Assembly (NCBI GenBank): GCA_038065115.1
Contig: JBBTRS010000029.1
Location: 1 to 10,175, forward strand
Reading direction: 5' to 3'
DNA length: 10,175 nt
DNA from: MFKM01 sp038065115
GTDB taxonomy: Bacteria; Patescibacteriota; Minisyncoccia; UBA6257; MFKM01
How positions within the stretch are numbered: the first letter of the stretch is position 1; every line of letters begins with the position of its first letter. Below are positions 1-5,621 of this stretch, piece after piece. The translations under genes and the position numbers were made by a program. Below the pieces are notes generated by a model that was given only the letters and a program-made list of their open reading frames with translations, had not been told where the DNA came from and did no database searches.

Positions 1-79
1 CGGTGGCCAGAATCGCCAAAACGCCGATGACGATGAGAAGCTCAATGAGGGTGAAGGCATTGTTTTTGCTATTAATCAT
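1..79 (-). CDS. Type IV pilin-like protein, N-terminal fragment (runs off window)
   Basis: Reading the minus strand from the ATG at 79 gives MINSKNNAFTLIELLIVIGV and then LAILAT up to the window edge. This is the class III (prepilin) signal: a short polar leader, then the FTLIELL core with Glu at +5 of the mature protein, which begins the hydrophobic helix. Prepilin peptidase (PilD) would cut between Ala8 and Phe9; Gly is the usual residue before the cut and Ala is a tolerated variant. Such proteins become pilus subunits or pseudopilins at the inner membrane. It starts 21 bases after the murC stop on the same strand and may be co-transcribed. No Shine-Dalgarno is visible. Only 26 codons are present, so the subtype cannot be named. 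Confidence 0.85.
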   Translation of the reverse strand, partial: MINSKNNAFTLIELLIVIGVLAILAT

Positions 80-100
80 TTTTATTGAATTTTCTAATAA

Positions 101-1522
101 TTATAACAGGTTTAATTTTTCCGTAAGTTTGTAAACATCGCCGGCGCCCATAGATAGAATAATGAATTTGTCTCCCTTCGGGAGATGTCCCGCAGGGACA
201 GAATTTAGAAGTTCATTAATTTCGGAAGATAACAATTTGAAATTGAAAGGCAGAGATTTTACATTTCGGTGATATTTACTTACTTCTTCCAAAAGAAGTT
301 TATCTGTATTTTCTTTAGGTTTTTGTTCTCGGGTAGTGAAAACTCGACCACCCTGACCATTGGTCAGGGATTTATTGCGAAGCAAAGTCGAGTTTCTACT
401 ACCCGATTCCCGGGCCGAGGCGAAAGTGGGCAAAAGATAAACAAAATCGGCTTTTTTAAAACACTCGCCGAATTCTTTAAGCAGCGTTTTGGTTCGCGAA
501 AAAGTATGGGGCTGAAAAAAGGCGACGATTTTATAATCGGGATATTTTTCTTTCAGAGCGGCTAAAGTAGCTTTGATTTCTTCGGGGTGATGGGCGTAAT
601 CATCGTATATCATGAAACATGGAGCTTGAAACTTGACGCCTGACGCCTGACGCTTGACGCATTCCATCCGGCGCTTCACGCCTTTAAAAGTTTCAAACGC
701 TTTTTTGATTTTTTCATCGGGGATTTTTAGTTCTTTAGCTAAGCGATAAACCAAAAAAGCGTTTTCCTTGTTTTTTTCGCCGAGAAGAGAAAAGTCAATT
801 CTTGTTAAAAATTCTCTGAAAGAAGAAGAAATTTTCCGGCCGACAAAAATTTTTTTCCGAGCTTGCTTTTTTAATTCTTCAAAAGCCTGCCGATATTCTT
901 TTTTATCTTTGAAGCAATCCGGGTGGTCAAAATCAATATTGGTTATTAGAAGGTAGTCGGGTTTTAAAAAAAGAAATTTTTTCTGGTATTCATCGCCTTC
1001 GGTAACCAGCCATTCATTCCCTCCTTTTTTAAAATTACCTTGCCAGTTATTGCTGACCCCGCCTACAAAAACTGTCGGCTGATACCCTGTTTTGTCCAAA
1101 AGATGGCCCAGCAGGGCGGTGGTGGTCGTTTTTCCGTGAGAGCCGGCAACTACGATTTTATTTTTTCCGCCGTTAAAAATTTCCGCCAGGGCCTCGCCGT
1201 AGCTTTTGAGGGGGATTTTTAACTCAATGGCTTTTTTGATTTCCGGATGATTTTGGTTATAAGCCGAGGAATAAATTATCAAATCAAGGCTTGGATTGAT
1301 ATTTTTTGGCGAAAATGAATTTATCGGTATTTTAAGCCGTTTGAGAGCGGCATCGGCCGGAAATTTTTCCTTGCCGTCAGAACCGGTTACCTTGGCTCCG
1401 GCGCCGGCAAAAAATTGCGCCAAAGCCGAAATCCCGATTCCTTTGATTCCCGTAAAATGGACTTTTTTGCCCCGCGGAATAAAGGCGATTGGTTGGGTTT
1501 TGAATTGTTTTGTTTTAATCAT
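101..1522 (-). CDS. murC: UDP-N-acetylmuramate--L-alanine ligase
   Basis: MurC adds L-alanine to UDP-MurNAc using ATP, the first amino-acid step of cytoplasmic peptidoglycan precursor synthesis. The 473 residues carry the family landmarks in order: an N-terminal Rossmann loop (GIKGIGISALA, about 25-35), the ATP-binding P-loop AGSHGKTTTTALL, the central TEGDEYQKKF and NIDFDHPDCF stretches, and the C-terminal DDYAHHPEEI and FFQPHTFSRT motifs, ending in MGAGDVYKL. Length is normal, but three stretches look inserted compared with MurC proteins I know: a heptamer-repeat stretch before DDYAHHP, a 27-residue block (E-SGSRNS...TTR-E) encoded by a palindromic element, and a short PAGHLPKGD stretch near the C terminus. 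All keep the frame and lie outside the catalytic motifs, so the enzyme is probably functional. No clear Shine-Dalgarno precedes the ATG. The divergent neighbour is rny; a pilin gene follows downstream. Confidence 0.96.
   Translation of the reverse strand: MIKTKQFKTQPIAFIPRGKKVHFTGIKGIGISALAQFFAGAGAKVTGSDGKEKFPADAALKRLKIPINSFSPKNINPSLDLIIYSSAYNQNHPEIKKAIELKIPLKSYGEALAEIFNGGKNKIVVAGSHGKTTTTALLGHLLDKTGYQPTVFVGGVSNNWQGNFKKGGNEWLVTEGDEYQKKFLFLKPDYLLITNIDFDHPDCFKDKKEYRQAFEELKKQARKKIFVGRKISSSFREFLTRIDFSLLGEKNKENAFLVYRLAKELKIPDEKIKKAFETFKGVKRRMECVKRQASGVKFQAPCFMIYDDYAHHPEEIKATLAALKEKYPDYKIVAFFQPHTFSRTKTLLKEFGECFKKADFVYLLPTFASARESGSRNSTLLRNKSLTNGQGGRVFTTREQKPKENTDKLLLEEVSKYHRNVKSLPFNFKLLSSEINELLNSVPAGHLPKGDKFIILSMGAGDVYKLTEKLNLL
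171..200. repeat. Two adjacent 15-bp palindromes inside murC
   Basis: TCTCCCTTCGGGAGA (171-185) is followed directly by TGTCCCGCAGGGACA (186-200). Each has 6-bp perfect arms around a 3-nt centre. On the minus strand they encode the SVPAGHLPKGD stretch of MurC, between the last helix and the conserved MGAGDVYKL ending, where family members usually have a short loop. They look like short palindromic insertions that kept the reading frame. Confidence 0.7.
329..406 (-). repeat. Palindromic element, copy A, inserted in frame in murC
   Basis: The ends CGGGTAGTGAAAACTCGA (330-347) and TCGAGTTTCTACTACCCG (388-405) form an inverted repeat with 16 of 18 matches. They match the ends of the intergenic copies at 3197-3336 and 4887-5042, in the opposite orientation. 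The core holds the palindrome CCCTGACCATTGGTCAGGG (351-369). TTC lies on both sides (left at 326-328, right at 407-409), consistent with a 3-bp duplication. Element plus duplication is 81 bp, exactly 27 codons: the protein reads ARE, the insert, then EQKPKE. The element is open in the murC frame, so it adds a peptide and does not break the gene. Confidence 0.85.
633..660. repeat. Four tandem heptamers YTGACGC inside murC
   Basis: Four copies of a 7-bp unit follow each other: TTGACGC, CTGACGC, CTGACGC, TTGACGC. On the minus strand they encode VKRQASGVK, just before the conserved IYDDYAHHP motif. Four units make 28 bp, not a multiple of three, so neighbouring bases must complete an in-frame insertion. 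Related bases (GCGCTTCACGCC) follow at 672-683. Other MurC proteins usually have a shorter strand-turn here. Confidence 0.75.
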
Positions 1523-1561
1523 TAAACTTGGTTTATTTTTATTAAAAATTTTGTCGTTTGG

Positions 1562-1590
1562 TTGTGTTTCTTTTAATTTTACTTTATAAT
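1562..1590 (+). promoter_or_regulatory. Probable promoter of rny
   Basis: A perfect -10 box TATAAT (1585-1590) lies 17 bp after TTGTGT (1562-1567), a -35 box with four of six consensus bases. Transcription would begin near 1597, leaving a leader of about 45 nt before the rny ATG. No Shine-Dalgarno precedes that ATG; the only AGGAGG nearby (1669-1674) is inside the coding region. Confidence 0.6.
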
Positions 1591-1643
1591 TTTAAAAAGT
1601 CGAAGCCTTTTTTAAATGAATATTTTAAATAACAATCACAACT

Positions 1644-3164
1644 ATGATTATAACCCCTGTGTTAGCAGGAGGTTTGGCGATTGCGGGGTTAATTGCGGGT
1701 TATCTTGTCAGGCAATTTATCGCTCTTCGCCAACTCAATTCAACCGAAGCCAAAACAAGAGAACAGCTTAAAACCGCCAAAACTCAAGCCGAAGAAGTGA
1801 TTCTAGCCGCCAAAGACAGAGCGGCCAATCTCTTGGAAGAAGCCCAGCAGGAAGAACGAAGCCGCAAGGTTCAGTTTGAACGTTTAGAAGAAAGATTGCT
1901 CAGGAAAGAAGATTTTTTAGACAAACGCAGTTTGGATATTGACGAGCGCGAAAAAAGCATAGGAAAAGGACTGGAAGAACTGAAAGAAACGAAAACAAAA
2001 ATTGATGAATTGGGACTAAAGGCCATTGAAAAATTAGAAAAAATTTCCGGTTTAAGCCATCAGCAAGCCAAGGAACAACTTCTCGGTAATTTAGAAAATT
2101 TTCACCGCGAAGAATTGACCAGTTTATTGCAGAAATTTGAAAAAGAAAAAAGGGACGAGATTGAGAAGAAATCTTTGGAAATAATCACCGCTTCTCTTCA
2201 GCGCTATAGCCGTTCTCACGTTGCCGATTTAACAACCAGCGTCGTGGCGCTTCCCAGTGAGGAGCTTAAGGGCAAAATCATCGGTCGGGAGGGAAGAAAC
2301 ATCAGGACATTTGAGCGCCTAACGGGAGTTGAAGTGATTATTGACGCGCCTGAAAGTCTCACTATTTCTTCTTTTGATCCTTTGCGGCGCGAAATAGCTA
2401 AAATGGCCTTGGAGAAACTGATTCGTGATGGTCGCATTCAGCCGGTTAAAATTGAAGAAAAAATCGAAGAAGCCAAGCAGGAACTTGATCAGCGGATTAA
2501 AGAAATCGGGGAAGCCGCGGCTTATGAAGCAAGCATTCTTGATTTGCCCAAAGAAATCATTTTTCTTTTGGGGAAGCTCAATTACCGGACCAGTTACGGG
2601 CAGAATGTTTTAGTTCATTCAATTGAAATGGCTCATTTGGCGGGGATGATGGCTTCGGAGTTGGGCGTTAACGTGGAAGTAGCCAAGAAAGGAGCCTTGC
2701 TTCACGATATCGGCAAAGCCATTGACCATGAAATTGAGGGCAATCACATAGAGCTAGGCAGAAAAATTTTAAAAAAATACGGCATTAGCGAAGAAGTAAT
2801 CAAAGCGATGGAATCGCATCACGAAGACTATCCTTTCGCGACATCGGAATCTTTTATTGTGGCGGCGGCCGATATTCTTTCCACGGCTCGCCCCGGCGCT
2901 CGGCGCGATACCCTGGAAAATTATTTGCGGCGGCTGGGAGATTTGGAAAAATTAGTTTTAGGGTTTGAAGGCGTTAAAGTGGCTTACGCGGTTTCCGGCG
3001 GTCGGGAAATCAGAGTTTTCGTAATTCCGGAAAAAATTGATGACTTTGGAGCTTTGCGTTTGGCTCGGGATATTGCCGCTAAAATTCAGTCAGAATTGAA
3101 ATACCCCGGCGAAATCAAAATAAATGTTATCAGGGAGATCAGGGCGGTGGAATACGCCAGGTAG
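1644..3164 (+). CDS. rny: Ribonuclease Y
   Basis: RNase Y is a membrane-anchored endoribonuclease that starts bulk mRNA decay in many bacteria without RNase E. The 506 residues follow the family order: one N-terminal membrane helix (about 5-28), a long charged coiled coil (about 30-200), a KH RNA-binding domain with GKIIGREGRNIR starting at residue 210, and an HD phosphohydrolase domain. Metal-ligand candidates are visible: His325 (LVHSIEMAH), His354-Asp355 (LLHDIGKA), His392-His393 (SHHEDYPF) and Asp410 (AAADILSTARPGARR). The protein ends VIREIRAVEYAR, the usual C terminus, so it is complete. The ATG at 1644 places the membrane helix at the start as expected. It is transcribed divergently from murC. 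A palindromic element begins 32 bp after the stop. Confidence 0.97.
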   Translation: MIITPVLAGGLAIAGLIAGYLVRQFIALRQLNSTEAKTREQLKTAKTQAEEVILAAKDRAANLLEEAQQEERSRKVQFERLEERLLRKEDFLDKRSLDIDEREKSIGKGLEELKETKTKIDELGLKAIEKLEKISGLSHQQAKEQLLGNLENFHREELTSLLQKFEKEKRDEIEKKSLEIITASLQRYSRSHVADLTTSVVALPSEELKGKIIGREGRNIRTFERLTGVEVIIDAPESLTISSFDPLRREIAKMALEKLIRDGRIQPVKIEEKIEEAKQELDQRIKEIGEAAAYEASILDLPKEIIFLLGKLNYRTSYGQNVLVHSIEMAHLAGMMASELGVNVEVAKKGALLHDIGKAIDHEIEGNHIELGRKILKKYGISEEVIKAMESHHEDYPFATSESFIVAAADILSTARPGARRDTLENYLRRLGDLEKLVLGFEGVKVAYAVSGGREIRVFVIPEKIDDFGALRLARDIAAKIQSELKYPGEIKINVIREIRAVEYAR

Positions 3165-3196
3165 AATTTATTAGATTGTTTTTTGTTAGCATTATG

Positions 3197-3336
3197 CCCG
3201 GTAGTAGAAACTCAACTTATTAAATTCTTTTTGTTTCCATCATTATTTATAGTGAAAATTTTGAAGCAAGGCTTATTTGCCTAAACAGTGAGATTTTCTG
3301 AATTTAACAAAAAGCAGTTGAGTTTTCACTACCGGG
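3197..3336 (+). repeat. Palindromic element, copy B, after rny
   Basis: The ends CCCGGTAGTAGAAACTCAAC (3197-3216) and GTTGAGTTTTCACTACCGGG (3317-3336) pair at 18 of 20 positions. The two mismatches form an AG/GA swap that also occurs in the other two copies. TATG flanks both sides (3193-3196 and 3337-3340), a possible 4-bp target duplication. The 100-bp interior is AT-rich, with a smaller AGGC/GCCT hairpin and no open reading frame of note. Together with the next element it fills the 379-bp gap between rny and the HU gene. Confidence 0.85.
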
Positions 3337-3347
3337 TATGCTATGCT
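3318..3347 (+). promoter_or_regulatory. Possible promoter partly built from element B
   Basis: TTGAGT (3318-3323), inside the right end of element B, stands 18 bp before TATGCT (3342-3347). Transcription would start near 3354, just before the next inverted-repeat element, and could run into the HU gene. Both boxes are imperfect and no better HU promoter is visible. This is a weak call. Confidence 0.3.
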
Positions 3348-3359
3348 TTTAGGGCCAAA

Positions 3360-3499
3360 TCCCCACACCTATTGAGTTCAATATCGCTGAAAAACCTGTT
3401 TTTAGAGAGAATTAACTCAATAAAAATAGAAACAAATTTTAGGGATAATCCAGATTATTTTCTTTGAAAAAATAATCAAAAACTCAATAGGTGTGGGGG
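3360..3499. mobile_element. MITE-like element with 18-bp perfect inverted ends
   Basis: CCCCACACCTATTGAGTT (3361-3378) and AACTCAATAGGTGTGGGG (3481-3498) are exact reverse complements about 100 bp apart. If the element is taken as 3360-3499 (140 bp), CCAAA flanks both sides (3355-3359 and 3500-3504), as expected of a 5-bp target duplication; GGGCCAAA is in fact repeated as 8 bp overlapping the ends. The AT-rich interior contains a second hairpin, GATTATTTT...AAAATAATC (about 3452-3478), and no coding region. As RNA it would fold into one long hairpin. It lies between element B and the HU start, so it could be part of the HU leader. A structured RNA gene is an alternative reading. Confidence 0.65.
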
Positions 3500-3543
3500 C
3501 CAAAGGTCGAGAAGTATTATTAAAAAGCGAACATTTTATTTTT

Positions 3544-3819
3544 ATGAAAAAAGATGGTTTGGTGGAAGCAGTAATGAACGCGGCTGGGTTGGAAACCAAA
3601 AAGCAATCTCACGAGGCAGTAGACGCTATTTTTGATACTATCGTTAAAACTTTAGCTAAAGGCGAAGAAGTGAATATCACCGGATTTGGCGCTTTTCGGG
3701 TAGTTAAGCGAGCGGCTAGAATGGGAGTCAACCCCAAGACCGGAGAAAAAATTCAAATCGCGGCATCAACTAAGCCGAAATTCAGAGCCGGCAAGGTTTT
3801 CAAAGAAGCCGTAAAATAA
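3544..3819 (+). CDS. HU-family DNA-binding protein
   Basis: The 91-residue protein has the standard length and plan of HU/IHF (DNABII) proteins, small dimers that bend DNA and compact the nucleoid. Two N-terminal helices (MKKDGLVEAVMNAAG and SHEAVDAIFDTIVKTLAKG) are followed by the signature VNITGFGAFRVVKRAAR (43-59) and the arm RMGVNPKTGEKIQI, whose Pro64 corresponds to the proline that intercalates into DNA. The C terminus KPKFRAGKVFKEAVK is typical. The ATG at 3544 was chosen over an in-frame GTG at 3493 because the family starts with M-x-K-x-x-L and because the GTG lies inside the inverted repeat of the preceding element. No Shine-Dalgarno is seen. A strong terminator follows. HU cannot be separated from IHF-like paralogues by eye, so no gene symbol is given. 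Confidence 0.93.
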   Translation: MKKDGLVEAVMNAAGLETKKQSHEAVDAIFDTIVKTLAKGEEVNITGFGAFRVVKRAARMGVNPKTGEKIQIAASTKPKFRAGKVFKEAVK

Positions 3820-3835
3820 TTTTTAGACAGACAAT

Positions 3836-3878
3836 CTAAAACCCCTCTAGCGTATGCCAGAGGGGTTTTAGCTTTTTA
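3836..3878 (+). terminator. Rho-independent terminator of the HU gene
   Basis: CTAAAACCCCTCT (3836-3848) and AGAGGGGTTTTAG (3859-3871) form a perfect 13-bp stem with a 10-nt loop, followed by CTTTTTATT. It lies 16 bp after the HU stop. On the minus strand the hairpin is not followed by a T run, so it should mainly stop plus-strand transcripts. Confidence 0.9.
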
Positions 3879-3916
3879 TTTATGAGCAGTTTCCTCACAA
3901 AACCACCCATTGCTTG

Positions 3917-4885
3917 CTAAATGAGCAATTTTTTTATAAAGTTGCTCATTTCAATAAAAACCTGATAAGCATCTTTGATTTTATTCAAAGATTGGCCTAT
4001 TAGGCTTTTAATTGACAAAAATTGGTCTTCAATTGGAATTGAAGAAACAGTGGAAGTGGTGTTTTCGTTTGAAGCGTTATCGGTCGTTGAGCTTGCTATT
4101 GCTATGGTTGAGCTTGTCGTTGAAGTTGTTGAAGTCGCCGTAATCAGCCAAAAATTGTTTTCGGCTTCTTGTCGGAAATCCTTAGCTTTTTCTAAAGAAT
4201 TAACCGCTAAGTTAAGGTATTTTTCCAGCTCATTGATGCCTTTGAAGTTTATTTTTTTTAGTTTTTTGACATCCAGAGAAATTTTCTTAAATCTCGTTTC
4301 GGCCATTTCCAGGGTAGTTTTTTGGCGGTTAATTAAAAGAAAATTAGTGGCTATGGCGAGTTTCGGAAGATAAACCGTTTCCCGCCAGTCTTTAAAAGAC
4401 TGCGCTATTTCCTTTATTTTTAATAAGTCAATTTCCTGATTTTGTTCGGGATTATCTTGAGTCTGTTCATTGACGGTTTCTTCGGGTTTTTCAAAAACCT
4501 TTTTTTGCGTATTATAGAATTCAAGAAAATCTTCAAATTCTTTTGCCAATTGTTTTCGCAGAGAAGAAGCCTTTTCGTCAAGATTGTTGAGGGCTTTAAG
4601 CTGGCTAGCGGTATCCTCGGCTTCTTTAATTGAGAGATTGAGAATCTTGTCAAAAACCTGTAATCGGAGGTTTAATTCTTCTTTCTCTTTTTCCTCGGGG
4701 CTTAAATTTTCTTCTTCTTTGGCAGTGATTAAATTCTTAGTGCCTTCGTTAACCTCCTGAACGCTTTCTTTTATCTTGTTAAAAGAATCCTGAAGGCTGG
4801 CCTGTTGTTGCTCGGCTAACGCGAAATTGACCGTTATTAAGCTAGCGGCTGAAATTAAAGTAAAATATTTTATGATTTTCTTCAT
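3917..4885 (-). CDS. Secreted helical protein in the sigma factor operon, unknown function
   Basis: I do not recognise a family. The 322 residues begin with a type I signal peptide (MKKIIKYFTLISAASLITVN then FALA, cut expected after Ala24, AxA rule). The mature part is charged and mostly helical, with coiled-coil-like stretches (about 25-245). A Ser/Thr-rich linker (about 250-283, ATSTTSTTSST...) follows, and then a last helical segment ending SNFIKKLLI. No cysteine or catalytic motif stands out. It is the third gene after the sigma factor and the probable anti-sigma gene. Before a palindromic element was inserted at 4887-5042, its ATG apparently overlapped the upstream TGA as ATGA, which implies translational coupling. 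Its start now lies one base from the foot of a long inverted repeat. A cell-surface or envelope role regulated by the sigma factor is inference. Confidence 0.75.
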   Translation of the reverse strand: MKKIIKYFTLISAASLITVNFALAEQQQASLQDSFNKIKESVQEVNEGTKNLITAKEEENLSPEEKEKEELNLRLQVFDKILNLSIKEAEDTASQLKALNNLDEKASSLRKQLAKEFEDFLEFYNTQKKVFEKPEETVNEQTQDNPEQNQEIDLLKIKEIAQSFKDWRETVYLPKLAIATNFLLINRQKTTLEMAETRFKKISLDVKKLKKINFKGINELEKYLNLAVNSLEKAKDFRQEAENNFWLITATSTTSTTSSTIAIASSTTDNASNENTTSTVSSIPIEDQFLSIKSLIGQSLNKIKDAYQVFIEMSNFIKKLLI

Positions 4886-4886
4886 A

Positions 4887-5042
4887 CCCGGTAGTAGAAA
4901 CTCGATAATTATTTATTAAAATATTTTGATTTTTTGGTAATCATTGTTTTTTTGTTTTTGCTCAGTTTTTTAGAAAACCCCGATTCGCCTTTGGCGAATC
5001 AAATCGAGTTTTCCCTGCCTGCCGGCAGGCAGGACTACCGGG
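4887..5042 (+). repeat. Palindromic element, copy C, at the anti-sigma/secreted protein junction
   Basis: The left end CCCGGTAGTAGAAACTCGAT (4887-4906) pairs with a right end at 5003-5042 that reads ATCGAGTTTTC, then a 20-bp palindrome, then ACTACCGGG. Without that inner palindrome the right end is ATCGAGTTTTCACTACCGGG, pairing 18 of 20 with the left. TCATA flanks both sides (4882-4886 and 5043-5047), a clean 5-bp target duplication. On the minus strand this is TATGA: the right copy holds the TGA stop of the anti-sigma gene and the left copy the ATG of the secreted-protein gene. The AT-rich interior carries the palindrome GATTCGCC-TTT-GGCGAATC (4982-5000). Confidence 0.88.
5014..5033. repeat. 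20-bp perfect palindrome nested in the end of element C
   Basis: CCTGCCTGCCGGCAGGCAGG is identical to its own reverse complement. It interrupts the right end of element C between TTTTC and ACTACCGGG; copy B has these joined as TTTTCACTACCGGG. It is therefore a later insertion into the element. I recall this palindrome as a frequent repeat in Parcubacteria-type genomes, which a genome count could confirm. Confidence 0.85.
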
Positions 5043-5621
5043 TCATAACAAGATTTGATTCAGAAGGCCATCTATCTCTTTATTGTTTAAAGATTCAGAA
5101 TTCAATTCGTTTTGTTCCGATTCCAAAATAATTGGATTAAGGTGATTGGTTTGTTTTTCGGTTATTTCTTTAAGAGCCAGGGAAACAGCCTCGTCAATAT
5201 TTTGGGAATATTCAATTTTAGCTAATTGGATGTTGATGTCTAGATTTTTAAATTCCGTTTCCAGAGCTTGGGCGTTAAGATTGGGGGCGGTCGGCCTTGA
5301 ATTATTGATTAGAACGCCGGAAATTAAAACCAAGCCTAACCCCGCCATCGTAAAAGCCAATTGCCAATTGAAAATAGATCGTTTTTGAGGCAAAAGCGGA
5401 GAATTCAGGACAGCTAATTTTGATATTCGGCTGTATTCCGCGTCCGGTTTTATTTGTTTAAGTTTCTTTAGAATTTCAATAACATCAAAGATTGCCTTAA
5501 AAGCCGGATTTATTTTTGAAGCAATCGGCGTAGCCAAAATGACCAATTTGGATCGTTGGCTGTATTCCGTATCCGGCCGAATGTCTTTAAGTTTTTTTAT
5601 TTTTTTGATTATATTTTCCAT
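5043..5621 (-). CDS. Probable membrane-bound anti-sigma factor with duplicated N-terminal motif
   Basis: This 192-residue protein has one membrane helix (about 86-105, LAFTMAGLGLVLISGVLI). The N-terminal 85 residues should be cytoplasmic and the C-terminal 87 outside. The N-terminal part contains the same motif twice: KKIKKLKDIRPDTEYSQRSK (from residue 6) and EILKKLKQIKPDAEYSRISK (from residue 49), each continuing as L-x-x-L, 43 residues apart. It starts inside the sigma factor gene (35-nt overlap, other frame), so the two are translationally coupled. A single-pass protein encoded directly after an ECF sigma factor is the usual arrangement of an anti-sigma factor; that role is inferred from position and topology. 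No zinc-binding H-x3-C-x2-C motif (ZAS domain) is present. The stop codon TGA lies in the target duplication of element C. The function of the external part is unknown. Confidence 0.7.
   Translation of the reverse strand: MENIIKKIKKLKDIRPDTEYSQRSKLVILATPIASKINPAFKAIFDVIEILKKLKQIKPDAEYSRISKLAVLNSPLLPQKRSIFNWQLAFTMAGLGLVLISGVLINNSRPTAPNLNAQALETEFKNLDINIQLAKIEYSQNIDEAVSLALKEITEKQTNHLNPIILESEQNELNSESLNNKEIDGLLNQILL

Noticed and set aside
269..565. Plus-strand 98-residue frame opposite murC
   Set aside because: murC is certain from its motifs; this frame is an antisense shadow opened by low-complexity DNA and the palindromic element.
171..660. CRISPR-like array in the repeat-rich part of murC
   Set aside because: The repeats are of different kinds, lack regular spacers and lie within an intact coding frame.
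3361..3498. 6S RNA, because of the long hairpin about 140 nt in length
   Set aside because: The perfect 18-bp ends and flanking direct repeat fit a mobile element better, and no central bubble pattern of 6S RNA could be seen by eye.
3493..3543. Longer HU frame starting at GTG 3493
   Set aside because: The extra 17 residues do not fit HU proteins and the GTG lies in the inverted end of the preceding element; ATG 3544 matches the family start.
3921..3949. ATGAGCAA/TTGCTCAT inverted repeat as terminator of the secreted-protein gene
   Set aside because: It lies within the last codons, has a 13-nt loop and no following T run on the minus strand.
4934..5131. Plus-strand 65-residue frame containing a LPAGRQ peptide
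   Set aside because: It crosses element C and runs antisense into the probable anti-sigma gene; the peptide is only the translation of the 20-bp palindrome.
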